Shown: in pieces, positions 36,347 through 48,609 of the stretch
Layout: every line of letters begins with the position of its first letter
How positions within the stretch are numbered: position 1 is the first letter of the stretch
Notes under the pieces: model-generated
The model's database searches: none
Seen by the model: the letters and a program-made list of their open reading frames with translations, nothing else
Told to the model about the DNA's origin: nothing
Program-made: the position numbers and the translations under genes
Source: Apium graveolens
Taxonomy: Eukaryota > Streptophyta > Magnoliopsida > Apiales > Apiaceae
NCBI RefSeq assembly: GCF_009905375.1
Contig: NC_133650.1
Span: 303,463,203 to 303,527,202 of the forward strand
Direction of reading: 5' to 3'
Length of the DNA stretch: 64,000 nt

Positions 36347-37260
36347 ACCTTGGGCTATTATATATAGAAGAGATAGTATTTTGACTTTTTCACTCCTATT
36401 TTAATTCTTTTTATCAAATATTTGAAAATATAATTTATTTATTTTATTCAAATAAAAATACAATTAAACTACAATTTGATGGTTTATAGTATAATATTTT
36501 TGCATATTAATAACTACAATATCACATTCAGCAATTTGATAACCAAATCAAATATATAAAGAATTTAAAGGCATTTCGTCAAATTTTATACAATTAAAGT
36601 AGCATCTATAAATATTTTAAAAATCAAGGTTAAATGTCTTTAAACAGTATTTCCAACAAAATGATGTACAGACGTGTATTCACTGTAGACCGCTTAAATT
36701 TTAAATAACCTAGATATGAATTTGAGACTCCATATGTAACATCCCGATATGTTTATAATTATTTTTAGTTAGATTAATTAATTAAAATTATTTATAAATT
36801 TGTTGTCTTTGGGGTTTGCTGAATAATCATGTATGTTACACATAGATTAGCTCTAGCAACTTATATTTCTATTCAATTTTTCCTTTGTCAATTTCATTTA
36901 AAGTCTTATTTCAATTAAAGAAAAGCCTCAATAGTATAGAAACTGATCTAGTGATTGATATAATAAAATTCAAGGCATAAGTCTGGTAACATTTGAACCC
37001 ATGATAAATGGATATTCCAATATGAAGTCAAGTAAAATAAAAATGTCATTGTACCGAAATGGCTCGTTCTTAGTGAAACTGATCAATCATGTTACAGATA
37101 TAACTTTCTCTCTCTGCATATTTGTAAGTTCTTCAAGATCCTATAAAATAAACATGTACCATGGTTAGTAAATTTTCTCTTATAATATGTCAAATATCAA
37201 TGTAGATATGACCTCCAAACTCATTAAGATGTTAATTTTGTCATAATCAATATGAGAATG
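36347..37260. other. Intergenic stretch
   Basis: AT-rich with no ORF. TGTAACATCCCGATATG near 36736 resembles the start of a Tekay-type LTR (compare 29453) and may be a fragment. Nothing else is supported. Confidence 0.4.
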
Positions 37261-37990
37261 CTAAAATACATAGGGGCGACCACCATAAATCCTTTGGCGA
37301 TCTCCGAGTTTGTAATGTTTCTCTCGTTCTATCTCGTCGAGGCGAGCTGCCATCATTCTCATGGTGTTCCCTATAGTAGAGATCTGGTTTAGAAGTTCCG
37401 TGTTGTTCATCATTACAGGTGCCTCCCCCGATCTGAGGGGGTGATGTCTCTCATTTTCTGAGTAAAGGTCTCCCTTGGTGTCATTCGGAGGCGACGGGGG
37501 CAGATTGATCACACGAGCATCAGGGCTTATTATTCTTTGGTCGTTATGGCCGTTATTAACAAATTGAGTATGATGCGACATCCTTCCTTCAAAGATGTTA
37601 GATCCCCTCCTAGCGCCAATTATTAACGGAGGAATTTGGTGAAAATAAATTCGGAGAGAGTTACTGGAATTGTGGTGCTGGTTGACGACGGCGAGCGGCG
37701 TAAGATGATTATGGTTAGGGTTTGGTATGTTTGGAGATGACTGAGATCGTATGGGTGTCGAATTACAATCAAGAGTATATTAAATTCTCTCTATTTCAAA
37801 AGGATTGTTTCGTTCCATACAATGTGCCTATATACCCCTATTTTTTGGGGATCAAGTCAAATATAGTTCTTTTCTCAATCATGATGAGGCCTATTCCTTT
37901 TCCGTGAATGTAGTCTTCATTGCTTGAATAAAAAAGGGCGAAGCTCAGTCGGAGAAGAGGGCGATGCCCAATCTTAATAAAAGGTGATGC
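37261..37990 (-). mobile_element. Truncated Ty3/gypsy-like fragment: LTR end, primer site, gag start
   Basis: Minus strand. A TATA-like GTATATAGG (plus 37827-37835) and LTR-like sequence lead to a primer-site-like TGGCGCTAGGAGGGGATC (plus 37601-37618). Then comes an ORF starting MSHHTQFVNNGHNDQR (37261-37581) with LLNQISTIGNTMRMMAARLDEIE, typical of the gag N-terminus of Tat/Athila-type gypsy elements. The ORF stops at 37261 and no further gag follows, so it is truncated. The left LTR limit is not defined, and 37990 is approximate. Confidence 0.5.
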
Positions 37991-38397
37991 CTTTTTTAGG
38001 CAAAACCGGTTTTTGCCATTAATGAAGATTTTTCAAAATCTAAATTAAATACCTCCATATTTTTAAAAATAATTACAATCCTCGAATAACACAAGAATTT
38101 AAAGAAATTTTTAGAATCCTAGCATGTTATTTTAAAAATTTTTTAAAAATCAAAATTCAAATTAAATACACCCCTTTAGGTGCTTATACTATATAGAAAA
38201 AAATATTCCTTTAAAATATTTTTTTCGTAAATTTTAGTATAAGTTATATATGTTTATTAATAAGAAATATATATTTTTTTAATTTTAACTATCCTGTCAA
38301 AACATGTGCAAGAAAAGGTAAAACATGTAATATATATTTTCGGAATTAAAAAAAAACACAAAATGGTTTGGTTCGTGAACTCTTGTACAAGCAACCC

Positions 38398-38486
38398 AGC
38401 CCAAACCCAAAAAATTCAAGAAACAAAAAATAAAAAAAGATATATTTAATTTATTATTTATTAAAAAATAAATCTCCCAAACCCTA
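38398..38486 (+). promoter_or_regulatory. Site II element and telo-box upstream of ATAD3
   Basis: AGCCCA (38398-38403, a reverse site II TGGGCY) and AAACCCTA (38479-38486, telo-box) lie 200-300 bp before the ATG. This pairing is common in plant promoters of nuclear genes for mitochondrial and growth-linked proteins. A regulatory role here is inference. Confidence 0.45.
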
Positions 38487-38692
38487 CAAAAACCCTGAAC
38501 CCTTATTCTCAAGCTTCAATGGAACAAAAACTCAACATTTAACCCTTCAATCTATTTTCTTCTTTCCCAAGACTCTCTTTTTTCACATACCCATTTTCAC
38601 AAATCAATTCTTACATACAAATTGCATATAAAAATCCAATCTTTTCTCTAAAATTAAAATTACCCAATTAGGGTTCTTGAAATTGATAAAGA

Positions 38693-41600
38693 ATGGTGAA
38701 GGGTGTGGTTACAGCAGGGCTATTTTCTGCTATAACTTCTGCATTTGGTGGGACTGAGAGGGTTTATGCTGATGGCCCTTCTTTTAATTTTGCTCCTTTT
38801 TCGAGTTCTTCGACATCGAATTCTGAGGGTTCTGGAGGTGCTGGTGGAGTTGGGGAAAAGGGGAAGGGGGTGGAGAGTGAGGAGAAGGGTAATCGTGTTC
38901 GGAATGAGCATCCGAGGACCACGTCTGCTGGGTTTGATCCCGAAGCGTTGGAGAGAGGTGCTAAGGCTTTGAAAGAGATTAATAAATCTTCTCATGCTAA
39001 GCAGGTCTTTTTAATGTTGTTAGTGGATTAAATTATGATTTTTGGATTATGTGTCGTATTTATGTATGTTTATATTGAAATTGAGTTGGTTTCGTTGTTG
39101 ATTTTGTAAAAGATGAAGACTTTATCACTAGCATTGTAGGTATATTTGTAGTTGTTGTTTACTCGGAAAAAAGAATAACTTTTAGGTTTTAGTAATGGAG
39201 TATTTGTTTGCATTGGTTCCTCTTGTTAGTTTCGAGATAGTTTTGATTTTTGTGTAAATATTGCCTAGTGCAAGCTTGATTTTGTTCTAATATGTTTTAA
39301 TGTATTCATATTTTTTTATGGAATAATAAACTTTATTTCAAAATAAAAAATACAAATTTCTATATATAGAAATTAATGTATATAACACAAAGTAATTATT
39401 TGCAAGTTGGTTGTATAGGTACAGGTTTTAAATAGTTATACTTTGATATTATATACATCTGATATCGTTTGAATAACTAAAAGAAGGTGCCTTCACTGTC
39501 AGGTTGTATTTTCAGAAGCTTGGTTTGTATAGGTGAATCACTAGTTTGTATATGAGTAGAAAGACGTTAATACAGTATCCCGCATTATAGTTTTGTTAAT
39601 TCTGTGTCATTTGGACTGTGAGGTAATGATGATGCGGTGATATTCAAGTTGTATAGTCTTGTTACAATTTTGTCTTTGGATGTTATACCGTGTAACTAAT
39701 TTATTCTGTGTAACTCATTGTTATGTCATGTTTTTAGGTTTTTGAATCAATGAAGAAGCAAGAAGAAACAAGGCAGAAAGAATTAATTGCCAAACAAGCA
39801 GAATATAAGGCACTGCAAGCTCAGGCTGAAACTGTAAGCTCAAATTTGTATGCTACCACATCATCATTGGCTTTCTGTGATTGGTTGAAAGGTTTACACA
39901 GATATACTGCTTAATTTAATTTACTGACTGCATCTTTGGTTTTTGGGTTTGATAGTCTGTCTTCAAGTTTCTATATATTTTTTATTTAGTTGTAATATAT
40001 TTTACCTTTTTCAGTGATTATTTACCTATCTGCACAAGGTTTATTACTATTAAATATTACTATTAAATTTAAAGTTTCAAATAAAAGAGAGATGTTTCCG
40101 GCTTATTGCAATTCCTGCCCATTTTAATATTTAGTTAGCTAGATGTTTCCAACTTAGGAACTTGCACAACAGGAACACAAGGATGCAATGAATTTGAGTT
40201 GCCGTGAAAAAGCAGACTTTTATCGAGTTTATTTAGATTGAAATAAGTCCAGGACTTTCTTATTCAAATATCTATAGTAATGAGTTAGAGACAGGTATAG
40301 CTGAATGCATTAGCAAAATTATGATTCGGAATAGGATAGTTAAAACTTTTTCATACTGCTCCTATTACAATAAACCTTCTAAATTGTGTGATATTGTTAC
40401 AATTTATATGAATTGGTCAAGTAATTAAACCATGACCTGTATTGTTTTTCTCAATATGAGTGACCATTCTAGAAATATTTGTAGGTAGATGATTTGCGAT
40501 TGTGACTATTTGTCCTACAACTGCATCTTTTAAGTACTACAATTTATTTAAAGCCGCATTATACTGTATTTTTAATGTAATTTTTTTATTTAACAGGAGA
40601 AACAAAAGGTATTATATGATGAACAAAAAAAGTTAGCTCAGCAGCAGGCTCAGATCAAGTCCCAGATGGCACGCTATGAGGATGAATTGGCAAGGAAGAG
40701 GATGCAGGCATGTTATTTTTCTTGTGTAAATTCCTTGATATTGCAGAGTAACAAATAACTAATTTTGCAATCACATATCCAGGCTGAAAATGAGCATCAC
40801 AGAACAAGAAATCAAGAGCTTGTAAAAATGCAAGAAGAATCGTCTATCAGGCAAGAACAAGCTAGACGAGCTACAGAAGAACAAATTCAGGCGCAGCGTC
40901 GACAAACAGAGAGGGAAAAGGCTGAGATCGAGAGGGAAACAATTAGGGTAAGGTCCATGGCAGAAGCAGAAGGAAGAGCACATGAAGCAAAGCTTGCTGA
41001 AGATGTTAACAGGAGAATGCTCGTGGAACGTGCAAGTGCAGAGAGGGAGAAGTGGGTTGCAGCTATTAATACAACATTTGATCATATTGGAGGTACTTCC
41101 CTGCACCATGTTTGCAGAGGAATTTATTAATTAAACTGGTTAACATCGGATATACCTAATTAATGTAATTGTGTTTACTTCATACTTCATAGGCACTCTG
41201 CTTTACTTTTCCATGTCTTGTAATAGAGATCAGGGTGGCACTTCAATTTGAAGCTCTAAGAACTGGTTGTCTTGCTGTCTTGACTGTGTAAAATATGCTC
41301 TTTGTGTATTTGGTTACTGGTCTTTGGTGATAGTAAGAGACACAATTACGTAGTTTGAGTCCCAAATGCATTGATTTTTTGTTGTTTTAGGTGCATCCAG
41401 ATTAGCACTTTGCAAATCCCCAAATTCCAAAATTTAAAAATGAAAAAATGAAGGACGAGTAGAAATGCAGCTGGACTGTATATACTAGGTTTTAAATGTA
41501 ATGACATTTCTTCATCGTAATACACATATTAGGTTTTCTTGCTTTGCTTCATTCGCCTGATGTTGTCTATCACTTTTATTCATAATCCCATTATAACATT

Positions 41601-43833
41601 GACTTGATCAGTCCCTCTTGCTAGTTCCAATCAAGCACAGATACTCATACATTTCCCTTGTTTTTGTCTAAATCTATCAGAGTGTTTTTTTTTGCTAATT
41701 TAAATCTATCAGAGTTTTCTGACAATGATTGTCTATTTGCATTTAGGGGGTTTACGAGCAATATTGACTGATCAAAACAAGTTAGTTGTAGCTGTTGGGG
41801 GAGTGACAGCCCTTGCAGCAGGGATCTACACAACAAGGTATTAAGTTATGCATATTAAATAATCTTGTATATTTATTCTTTCTATAAATTTTAAGCTCCG
41901 ACGTGTCTTTGCGGCCCCTTCTCCAACAAGAATCTTTTGCACCTTGTGATTTATTAGAGTGCTTTTATTGCCAGCTAGATTCTTTTCGTTTTGTATATGT
42001 ATAACATGTTTGACGTCATAGCATTGCGTTTACCTCCAAGGGTGAGTCTGACCCAAAGTATCATAGGGTGTTTGTTTCTGGAAAAATATTTTTTGTAATT
42101 ATGTTTTTTGAGGTCAATATTCGTACCAGTTATTTGTTTGACCTCAATGGAATTATGGAGTCTCCTCTTTCAATTGCAGAGAAGGGGCAAAGGTTATCTG
42201 GAGTTACGTGGATCGAATATTAGGACAGCCATCCCTGGTTAGAGAGTCTACCATTGGGAAGTTCCCTTGGTCAGGTTCCTCACGTCGCTTTAGCACCCTC
42301 TTAAGTGGAGGAAAAACTGGCTTTACTTCCAAAAACGGAGATGGCTTCGGGGATGTCATTTTACATCCTTCTCTTCAAAAACGAATTCATCAGTTGGCTA
42401 GGTGGACAGCCAATACAAAATCCCATGACGCACCATATCGTAACATGCTCTTCTTTGGTCCTCCAGGAACAGGAAAAACAATGGCTGCAAGAGAGCTAGC
42501 TCGCAAATCGGTATAAGATCCTAACCTGTGTATTTGAAATTTGAATTTTTGCGCACTTTACTATCCTTCTCGGAAGTCGTTTTTGATGTTCACAATTAAA
42601 CTCTACGACCTTCAAATTTCTTTTTCTGTTACTATTCTTGCGTTGCACTGGAGTTCATTAAAAAATTGTACTTCGAGATTGTATGTTTGCTCTGTCCATG
42701 CAAACCATACCAGTTCTCTAGTTTTAAATTGTTGTTATAAGATGCAAGCTAAATTGACAAAAGAACGGTCCATTGCTTATGCAAGGGATAGGCATCTAAT
42801 TTCTGTTCTTTTCTGTTATGTATCTGATGTACCCGGCTTTTCTTCAGGGGCTTGATTATGCATTAATGACAGGTGGAGACGTTGCTCCACTTGGTTCTCA
42901 AGCTGTTACCAAGATACACCAGTTGTTTGATTGGGCAAAGAAATCTAACCGAGGATTGTTACTGTTTATAGATGAAGCAGACGCATTTTTATGCGAGTAA
43001 GTTATCCACCGCTATTTATATAGAAATTCATTTGTCAAGCGATATGGTAATATTGTTGATGTCTTTAGCTTCCTTCAAAGTTGAAAACCAAGTAGTTTAT
43101 TATTTTTCTCTTTGGTTGTGGAAGCTTCATTTAATATTTTTTGGAAATGGGCATTAAAGAGTTAAGACTTGCTCTTTACACGATTTTCTACATCAAATAT
43201 ATGAATCTTCAATATAATCTTGTTGTACACCAATGGATCTTTCATCAAGTGCTAATATCTGTGCCTACCATCTCCCGCATGTTATAAGAGAGTATTATAT
43301 TTCTGAACTTGATTTTGGCTGCTTTCAGGCGGAACAAAACATACATGAGTGAAGCTCAAAGGAGTGCCCTCAATGCCCTCCTTTTCCGCACAGGTGACCA
43401 GTCCAGAGACATAGTCCTTGCATTGGCTACAAACCGTCCTGGTGATCTTGATTCAGCAGTAGCAGATCGTATTGACGAAGTCCTAGAATTTCCTTTGCCT
43501 GGGGAAGATGAAAGATACAAGCTCCTCAAGCTTTATTTGGACAAGTACATTGCACAAGCTGGGGCAAGAAAAGCCGGATTATTCTCCAATCTTTTCAAGA
43601 AAGAACAGCAGAAGATAGAAATTAAGGATTTGACTGACGAAATTTTGAAGGAAGCAGCAGCAAAAACAGATGGATTTTCGGGACGAGAGATAGCAAAACT
43701 GATGGCTGGCGTTCAGTCTGCCGTTTATGGAAGTGAGAACTGTGTGCTTGACCCAAATCTCTTCCGCGAAGTCATAGATTACAAAGTTGCAGAGCATCAG
43801 CAGAGAAGGATTATGGCATCTAAAAGTGCATGA
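38693..43833 (+). CDS. ATAD3: ATAD3-type mitochondrial AAA+ ATPase, 8 exons, 634 aa
   Basis: Mitochondrial inner-membrane AAA+ ATPase linked to nucleoid organisation and membrane contact in the family. Exons: 38693-39004, 39738-39833, 40597-40707, 40783-41092, 41747-41837, 42180-42510, 42848-42996, 43329-43833. Phases join without a break, giving 635 codons including the stop. The order is an N-terminal Ser/Gly-rich part, a long charged coiled coil (residues about 85-275, [20 protein letters not shown] onward), a hydrophobic segment ([18 protein letters not shown]), then the AAA domain with Walker A GPPGTGKT, Walker [12 protein letters not shown] and sensor ATNRP. Length fits plant ATAD3 (about 630-645 aa). 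The third intron appears to use a GC donor (CAG|GCATGT, 40708). ATG 38693 is the first ATG of the conserved frame. NDUFS6 lies 4.8 kb downstream on the other strand. Confidence 0.96.
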
Positions 43834-44264
43834 TAGATAATTGTTTCTTTCATTGCATTTTCTTGATTTTGCGCCCAACGATAGAGATTGAGCAGATGAA
43901 TTCTTCATTTGTATCATAAAACATTGAGCGGCTGACCTATATTCAAGTGAATATGCATAATTATTGAGGTTTAGGTAAAATCCAGTTTTGGCCCAACTAT
44001 TTATCAATAAATCAGAAGAATTGACAACCATGTTCCAAAAAGTTTATAATTGGAAGTGATGGTATTTGTTATAACTTGAAAGTGATAGTATTTGTTATTG
44101 GTGTCATCCAGAATGCAATAAATACACAGATTTGTAATCAAGATCAAATATTGTAAACAGGGGTTTGTTATGATCCTAGCTGCTAGTAAAGAAGACAGTT
44201 CACTACAATAACTGAACTAAATAACTTTCACAGGACATGAATATGCCTAACAAAACCTGAGACT

Positions 44265-44790
44265 TTACTTCCATAGCTTTACAAACCTATCATGGGTAGC
44301 TGAAGCAACCAAACCATTCACTGTTGACGCGGCCAAACTGGCAACCAGTCCGGTGTGGGCTGAGAGTGTCAACTTCTTGTTCTCAGACATATTCCAAAGC
44401 TCTAACAACTGATAACCAATGATCAGCACGGAAGGATATGTAGACATATTCTAAAAGGAAGTTTATATGCAGACGTTCCTCTGCCACAACATTTGCTGCA
44501 TCTGCAATTGCTGATGTTGAGGTTGCTGCTCTCTTTCTTTAATGAGCCGAGTCTCAATGTAAGATACGGCTACTTCTGAGTGCTTCTCGTTAGTTCTAGC
44601 AACAAATGAATCCCAAAAAACTGACCACCACTCAAAGAGAAACCCCCCAGGAGCATCGATAGTAAGAGAATCAGATGATACATTTCCCTCGGCTTTAAAG
44701 GCCTGCGCAGAAGCCTTGAAATCCCTCTTCACTAAATGATCATAGATGTATATCTAGCATTTTATCAGCTTCCCAATTAGTTTGAGACAT
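44265..44790 (-). pseudogene. LEUNIG-like co-repressor pseudogene: N-terminus fused to last WD40 exon
   Basis: Minus strand. ATG at 44788-44790 opens [13 protein letters not shown], the LUFS/LisH start of LEUNIG. An apparent 2-nt loss then shifts the frame into [15 protein letters not shown] and [20 protein letters not shown] (LUFS domain), ending in a Gln-rich part and a stop at 44463. Directly after, behind an acceptor-like CCTTTTAG, lies the final WD40 piece ([20 protein letters not shown] to HDRFVKLWK, stop at 44265). The roughly 600-700 residues that should lie between, including most WD40 repeats, are missing. It is a decayed, internally deleted copy of a transcriptional co-repressor gene and not functional as such. 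Confidence 0.88.
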
Positions 44791-45939
44791 ACTATTATCT
44801 AAACCAAAATCCAGCACAGAGCTTCGAAGCCTAAAATTTAGTATCGGGTCCTAAAACAAAAACCCCTTCTACTCATCTTAACACTTTCTTAAACGAAGAA
44901 ATTTGAAAAAAATCTGCATTAATCTATCTAAACATATTCAAGGGGAGGATGCCTTCTTTATCTTGAAATCTATATCTGTATGTGAAATTTAGCAAGGTCA
45001 TGATACAAAAACTACAAGTATTTACTATGATTTTAGAGCAAGCCTTGATAAGTAGCCAACTAATGAACATATACTTGAGAAGAAATTGATAAAACTTAAA
45101 TTTGAACAATAAGATAACCTTAACTTAAATTGTCATAGAAGCTACCTCCTCCTCCATCAAAATAAAAGACCATGAACCATTTTGCTTCTCCTGTTCTTGT
45201 TGAAAAAGAAGGACTCACATGTCATCTGCATCTCAGAAAAACTAACCATGTAGCCTTTCTACAACTCCATTCACTTTCTATTATAAAGTGCCACTATGCA
45301 TGATTATAGGTCAACATGGGAATATGTTCTTCTCTATTGTGGTTTTTTAAATGCATAAAGACTAATCTAGACTCTAGAGGGTGTGTTTAATTATATAAGA
45401 TTCAGCAGGTTTCTTCATTTGATTTTTTAAGCACAATTTTTCTTTAGATTTTAAACTAAAGAAATCTTCCTTTTTAAGGCTATAAACTTTTTATCATAAC
45501 TTGTTGGGATTTAATGAAAGTTCTATAACTTTATTAATAATGTTCACAAGAAGTTTAGGACCAGAAAATTAACAGTTTTTATTATATACTTTAAATTTAA
45601 AATATGAAAATTATGAAAGAATAGAGTGAAAAATCTGGTAGTATTATAAGCTAATCACTTTTAATGATAACACACATTTTTAGGTTTTGTTAAATTTTAA
45701 TGATGTCCTGATCTCACTTCTACTTAATCATGTCTGCAATTCTGGCCTTACAAAATATACACAGTTCTACAAAGCATAACTGGCTGCATAATTAGAGCTT
45801 TAATACATCCCAGATTGCACCAAACAAATCTAGCATAAGAAAGTTAGAAACAACACAACAAAAGATACATACGCCTTTCAAGACAAATTTTAGCACTGAA
45901 CTTTCGATGGATTTGCCATTACACGTACTAATTATGATG
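44791..45939. other. Intergenic stretch
   Basis: AT-rich sequence between the LEUNIG-like fragment and the dirigent gene. No gene or named repeat seen. The part next to 45940 is probably the 3' untranslated region of the dirigent gene. Confidence 0.5.
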
Positions 45940-46512
45940 TCAATAGTGCTGCACTACAATATTAAGTTCAACCGTGGCATTACCCTTAGCAACATCAAAA
46001 TAATATGCAGAAAACACTGCAACGCCGCTGGCCATCCGGAAAACACCTGTTCCACCCACCACAGCCATTTCGCGGTGCTTAAGACTTGGTGGATTGCTGC
46101 CAGAAATGCTTATTGTGCTACCACTGTACTTTATGTTAGTAAAAATCAATGTCAGATCACAAATAAAATTGAAATCTCTCGTTGACGCATAACTATATGA
46201 GCCTTGGAGTCTTCCTACTTGCTTCGATAAAAATTCAGGACCAACTGTGACCGGATCATCGCATACTTTAACCATACCAAATAAGGTTGGTGAAGTAGCA
46301 GTGTTTTTAGCATTAGCCACCACCTCAGAAGTAACTTTATCTATATCATGAAAATAAAAGTGAAATTTTGTCACCTTTTCTTTTTTTGTTCCCAGTTTTG
46401 TAAACCAGTTTTCAACTTCAACAGGCTCTCCTGTACTGATGCCAGAAGTTACTGGTGGCATCGCCATGACTGCCATGAAAACGAGCATAATAATCAACAT
46501 TAACTTAACCAT
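45940..46512 (-). CDS. Dirigent family protein, 190 aa, single exon
   Basis: Secreted dirigent (DIR) proteins steer stereospecific coupling of phenoxy radicals in lignan and related pathways, or have cell-wall and defence roles; the substrate here is unknown. The ATG at 46510-46512 (MVKLMLIIML) is used. An upstream in-frame TTG exists but is not needed. Residues 1 to about 25 form a hydrophobic signal peptide (MLIIMLVFMAVMAMPPVTSG). The mature part carries the family pattern: FHFYFHDI, ATSPTLFGMVKVCDDPVT, GRLQGSYSYAS, and the C-terminal GSNPPSLKHREMAVVGGTGVFRMASGVA. Length and lack of introns fit the family. The reading frame is intact. A TATA box lies 76 bp upstream. Confidence 0.93.
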   Translation of the reverse strand: MVKLMLIIMLVFMAVMAMPPVTSGISTGEPVEVENWFTKLGTKKEKVTKFHFYFHDIDKVTSEVVANAKNTATSPTLFGMVKVCDDPVTVGPEFLSKQVGRLQGSYSYASTRDFNFICDLTLIFTNIKYSGSTISISGSNPPSLKHREMAVVGGTGVFRMASGVAVFSAYYFDVAKGNATVELNIVVQHY

Positions 46513-46587
46513 TTTTTCGCTCAATTAAGGCTAGTCTAAACCTCTTTTAATATTTGAGTGTGAGGCTAACAGACTGTGAACACTATG

Positions 46588-46596
46588 TATTTATAG
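46588..46596 (-). promoter_or_regulatory. TATA box of the dirigent gene
   Basis: CTATAAATA on the minus strand (plus TATTTATAG), about 76 bp before the ATG. A good match to the plant core promoter. Confidence 0.7.
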
Positions 46597-47383
46597 CCTC
46601 GATCTGTAAGCAAATTAGACAAATAACACTAGTAAATAAATAATTTAGAAACTATTTTATAGTACTTTCAGTAAAGATGCTAAAATTGTCCCAAAACATG
46701 AGCAGAAGCGTCTGTTAGTTCCTCTCCCTTGTACTCAAAAATCGAATACATTCCAAGCATAGTTAGCGACTTAATTGGTAAATTTAAGGTCTAAATTTTA
46801 CTATTATAAGTTCTTAACACAACTCTGATGCTCACATTGTATGCCTTCAATGTTATTATCAAGCATTCCACCTCCCATCGACAAGAGCTTAAAACACTAC
46901 ACCTTTTCTATCAAGAGCAAGAAGGGTGATAGACGAGAGTAGTAGGCTAACATTACATCATCTTGGTGACGAATGTGTGCGTCTGATTCATCAACTGTTA
47001 AGATTCCTGGCAACTCAACTTAGTTTAAGCGAGTTGGGGCGCCTCGTTTGCTGTTCTACACTATTTTAAACGTTACAGGTTGCGAGCTCTACCGACTAAG
47101 GTTTTGTCCTTAATACAACTACCAAACAATACAGATTTTAAGTTTGTTGCCAATGCTTAATTAATCATGGGGCTAATCTAAGAGTCGTAATGTATATATT
47201 TATATAATGCAACTGTTCTGCAGTATAACAAGCACGCCATTTCAATGTGAGACAATATTGTGCAACATGTATATATTTATGTATACATATGCACGTTGAT
47301 TACAGAGACACAGAGATGTTATGTTACTCTGCTAAGATGTGTGAGGATGCCTGTACATATGAACAGACGGGACTAAATTTGAA

Positions 47384-47466
47384 TCAGGTTTTCGATATTC
47401 ATCCCTGTTAAGTCAGGTTTTCGATATTCATCCCTGTTAAGTCAGGCTTTCGATATTCATCCCTGT
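47384..47466. repeat. 29-bp tandem repeat, three copies
   Basis: Two full copies and one nearly full copy of a unit starting TCAGGTTTTCGATATTCATC. The third has one base change (GGCTTT). Confidence 0.95.
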
Positions 47467-47610
47467 ATTTCACGATCTTTTTCTAAGCTGATAGTCTGAT
47501 TCTACTTCTAAGTACCTAGTGACCGGTAGTCTGGGAGGTGATGGAACACATGTCTCAACTTACATTATCATCACCATTTTCTCGATCATTCATACTTCTG
47601 TTAAGAATAA

Positions 47611-47764
47611 CAGCTCCCGAAATGTGCATTGATAATAATTTAAATGTAGATGGCTAGATGCTACTGTGAATCTTTCAACATTTGAAACAGCTCCCGGAAT
47701 GTGCATTGATAATAATTTAAACGTAGATGGCTAGATGCTACTGTGAATCTTTAAACATTTGAAA
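47611..47764. repeat. 77-bp tandem duplication followed by a shorter one
   Basis: Unit CAGCTCCCGAAATGTGCATT... at 47611-47687 is repeated at 47688-47764 with a few changes. A partial duplication of about 35 bp around CATTTGAAACCATAAATGCA overlaps its end and continues to about 47820. Confidence 0.9.
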
Positions 47765-48609
47765 CCATAAATGCAATCGCACATTTGAAACATTTGAAAC
47801 CATAGATGCAATCGCACATTATTTTATAACAGTATAACAATACATACCGAGTCCAAATCAAAATTAACAACCAGCTTAATCTCCAGAATCTAAGATGTCC
47901 AAGAGATGAAATATCCAAGCTTCTCAGATCCTTATTTGGACATATACTGCACAAGCTAAGGAATGAAAGACAGAATTGCTCTCTAAAATTATCCAGAAAA
48001 AAAAACAGCAGAAGGCAGATACCAAGGGCTCGAAGACGATATATTGAAAGAAGCAGCAGCCAAATAGAAGGATCTTCTATTGAGTTGTAAAGCATCAACA
48101 GAGAGCGAACTTGGGCACAGATGGACTATACACAGTTATTATACAAGATTGAGAGAGGCTGGTCTAAAATTCAACTGAATATGCATAACTATTTTCTGGG
48201 TATAAGGTCATTCAAATTTTGTCTTTAACTAAAGACGATTTGTCACAAGTTAGATAGAAGGTATCCTTAAATAAAAAAGGATACCAGAGGCACATAAATG
48301 GTTATTAATTCATGAATAAGTAGATCAAAGACCAATTCCATCCAGTTGGCTCAATTAATAATGACTAATAATAAGGGTACAACAACTATTTCCAAGTAAA
48401 ACTGGAGGAATGACAACCTTCCTTTGCAAGATAAATATATCTGAATTGCACATCATACAATTAGAGGATGGGACGATCAACTATGAGTCTATGACCATGC
48501 AAAATCAGTAACAAGAGTGTAGTTTTATTTGATGCTGGAAGTTACAAATGGCTTACATTTAACAAGTTTGCAATTACACACCCATGCAGCAACAATGTAA
48601 AGTGCCGAA

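Larger units (their letters stand above)
46600..48609. other. Intergenic stretch with several small tandem duplications
   Basis: No gene supported. Local repeats are listed separately (47384-47466, 47611-47764). The end next to 48609 is probably the 3' untranslated region of NDUFS6. Confidence 0.5.

Noticed and set aside
40771..41109. Antisense ORF over ATAD3 exon 4
   Set aside because: Mirror of a charged coiled-coil exon, with no domain or conserved motif.
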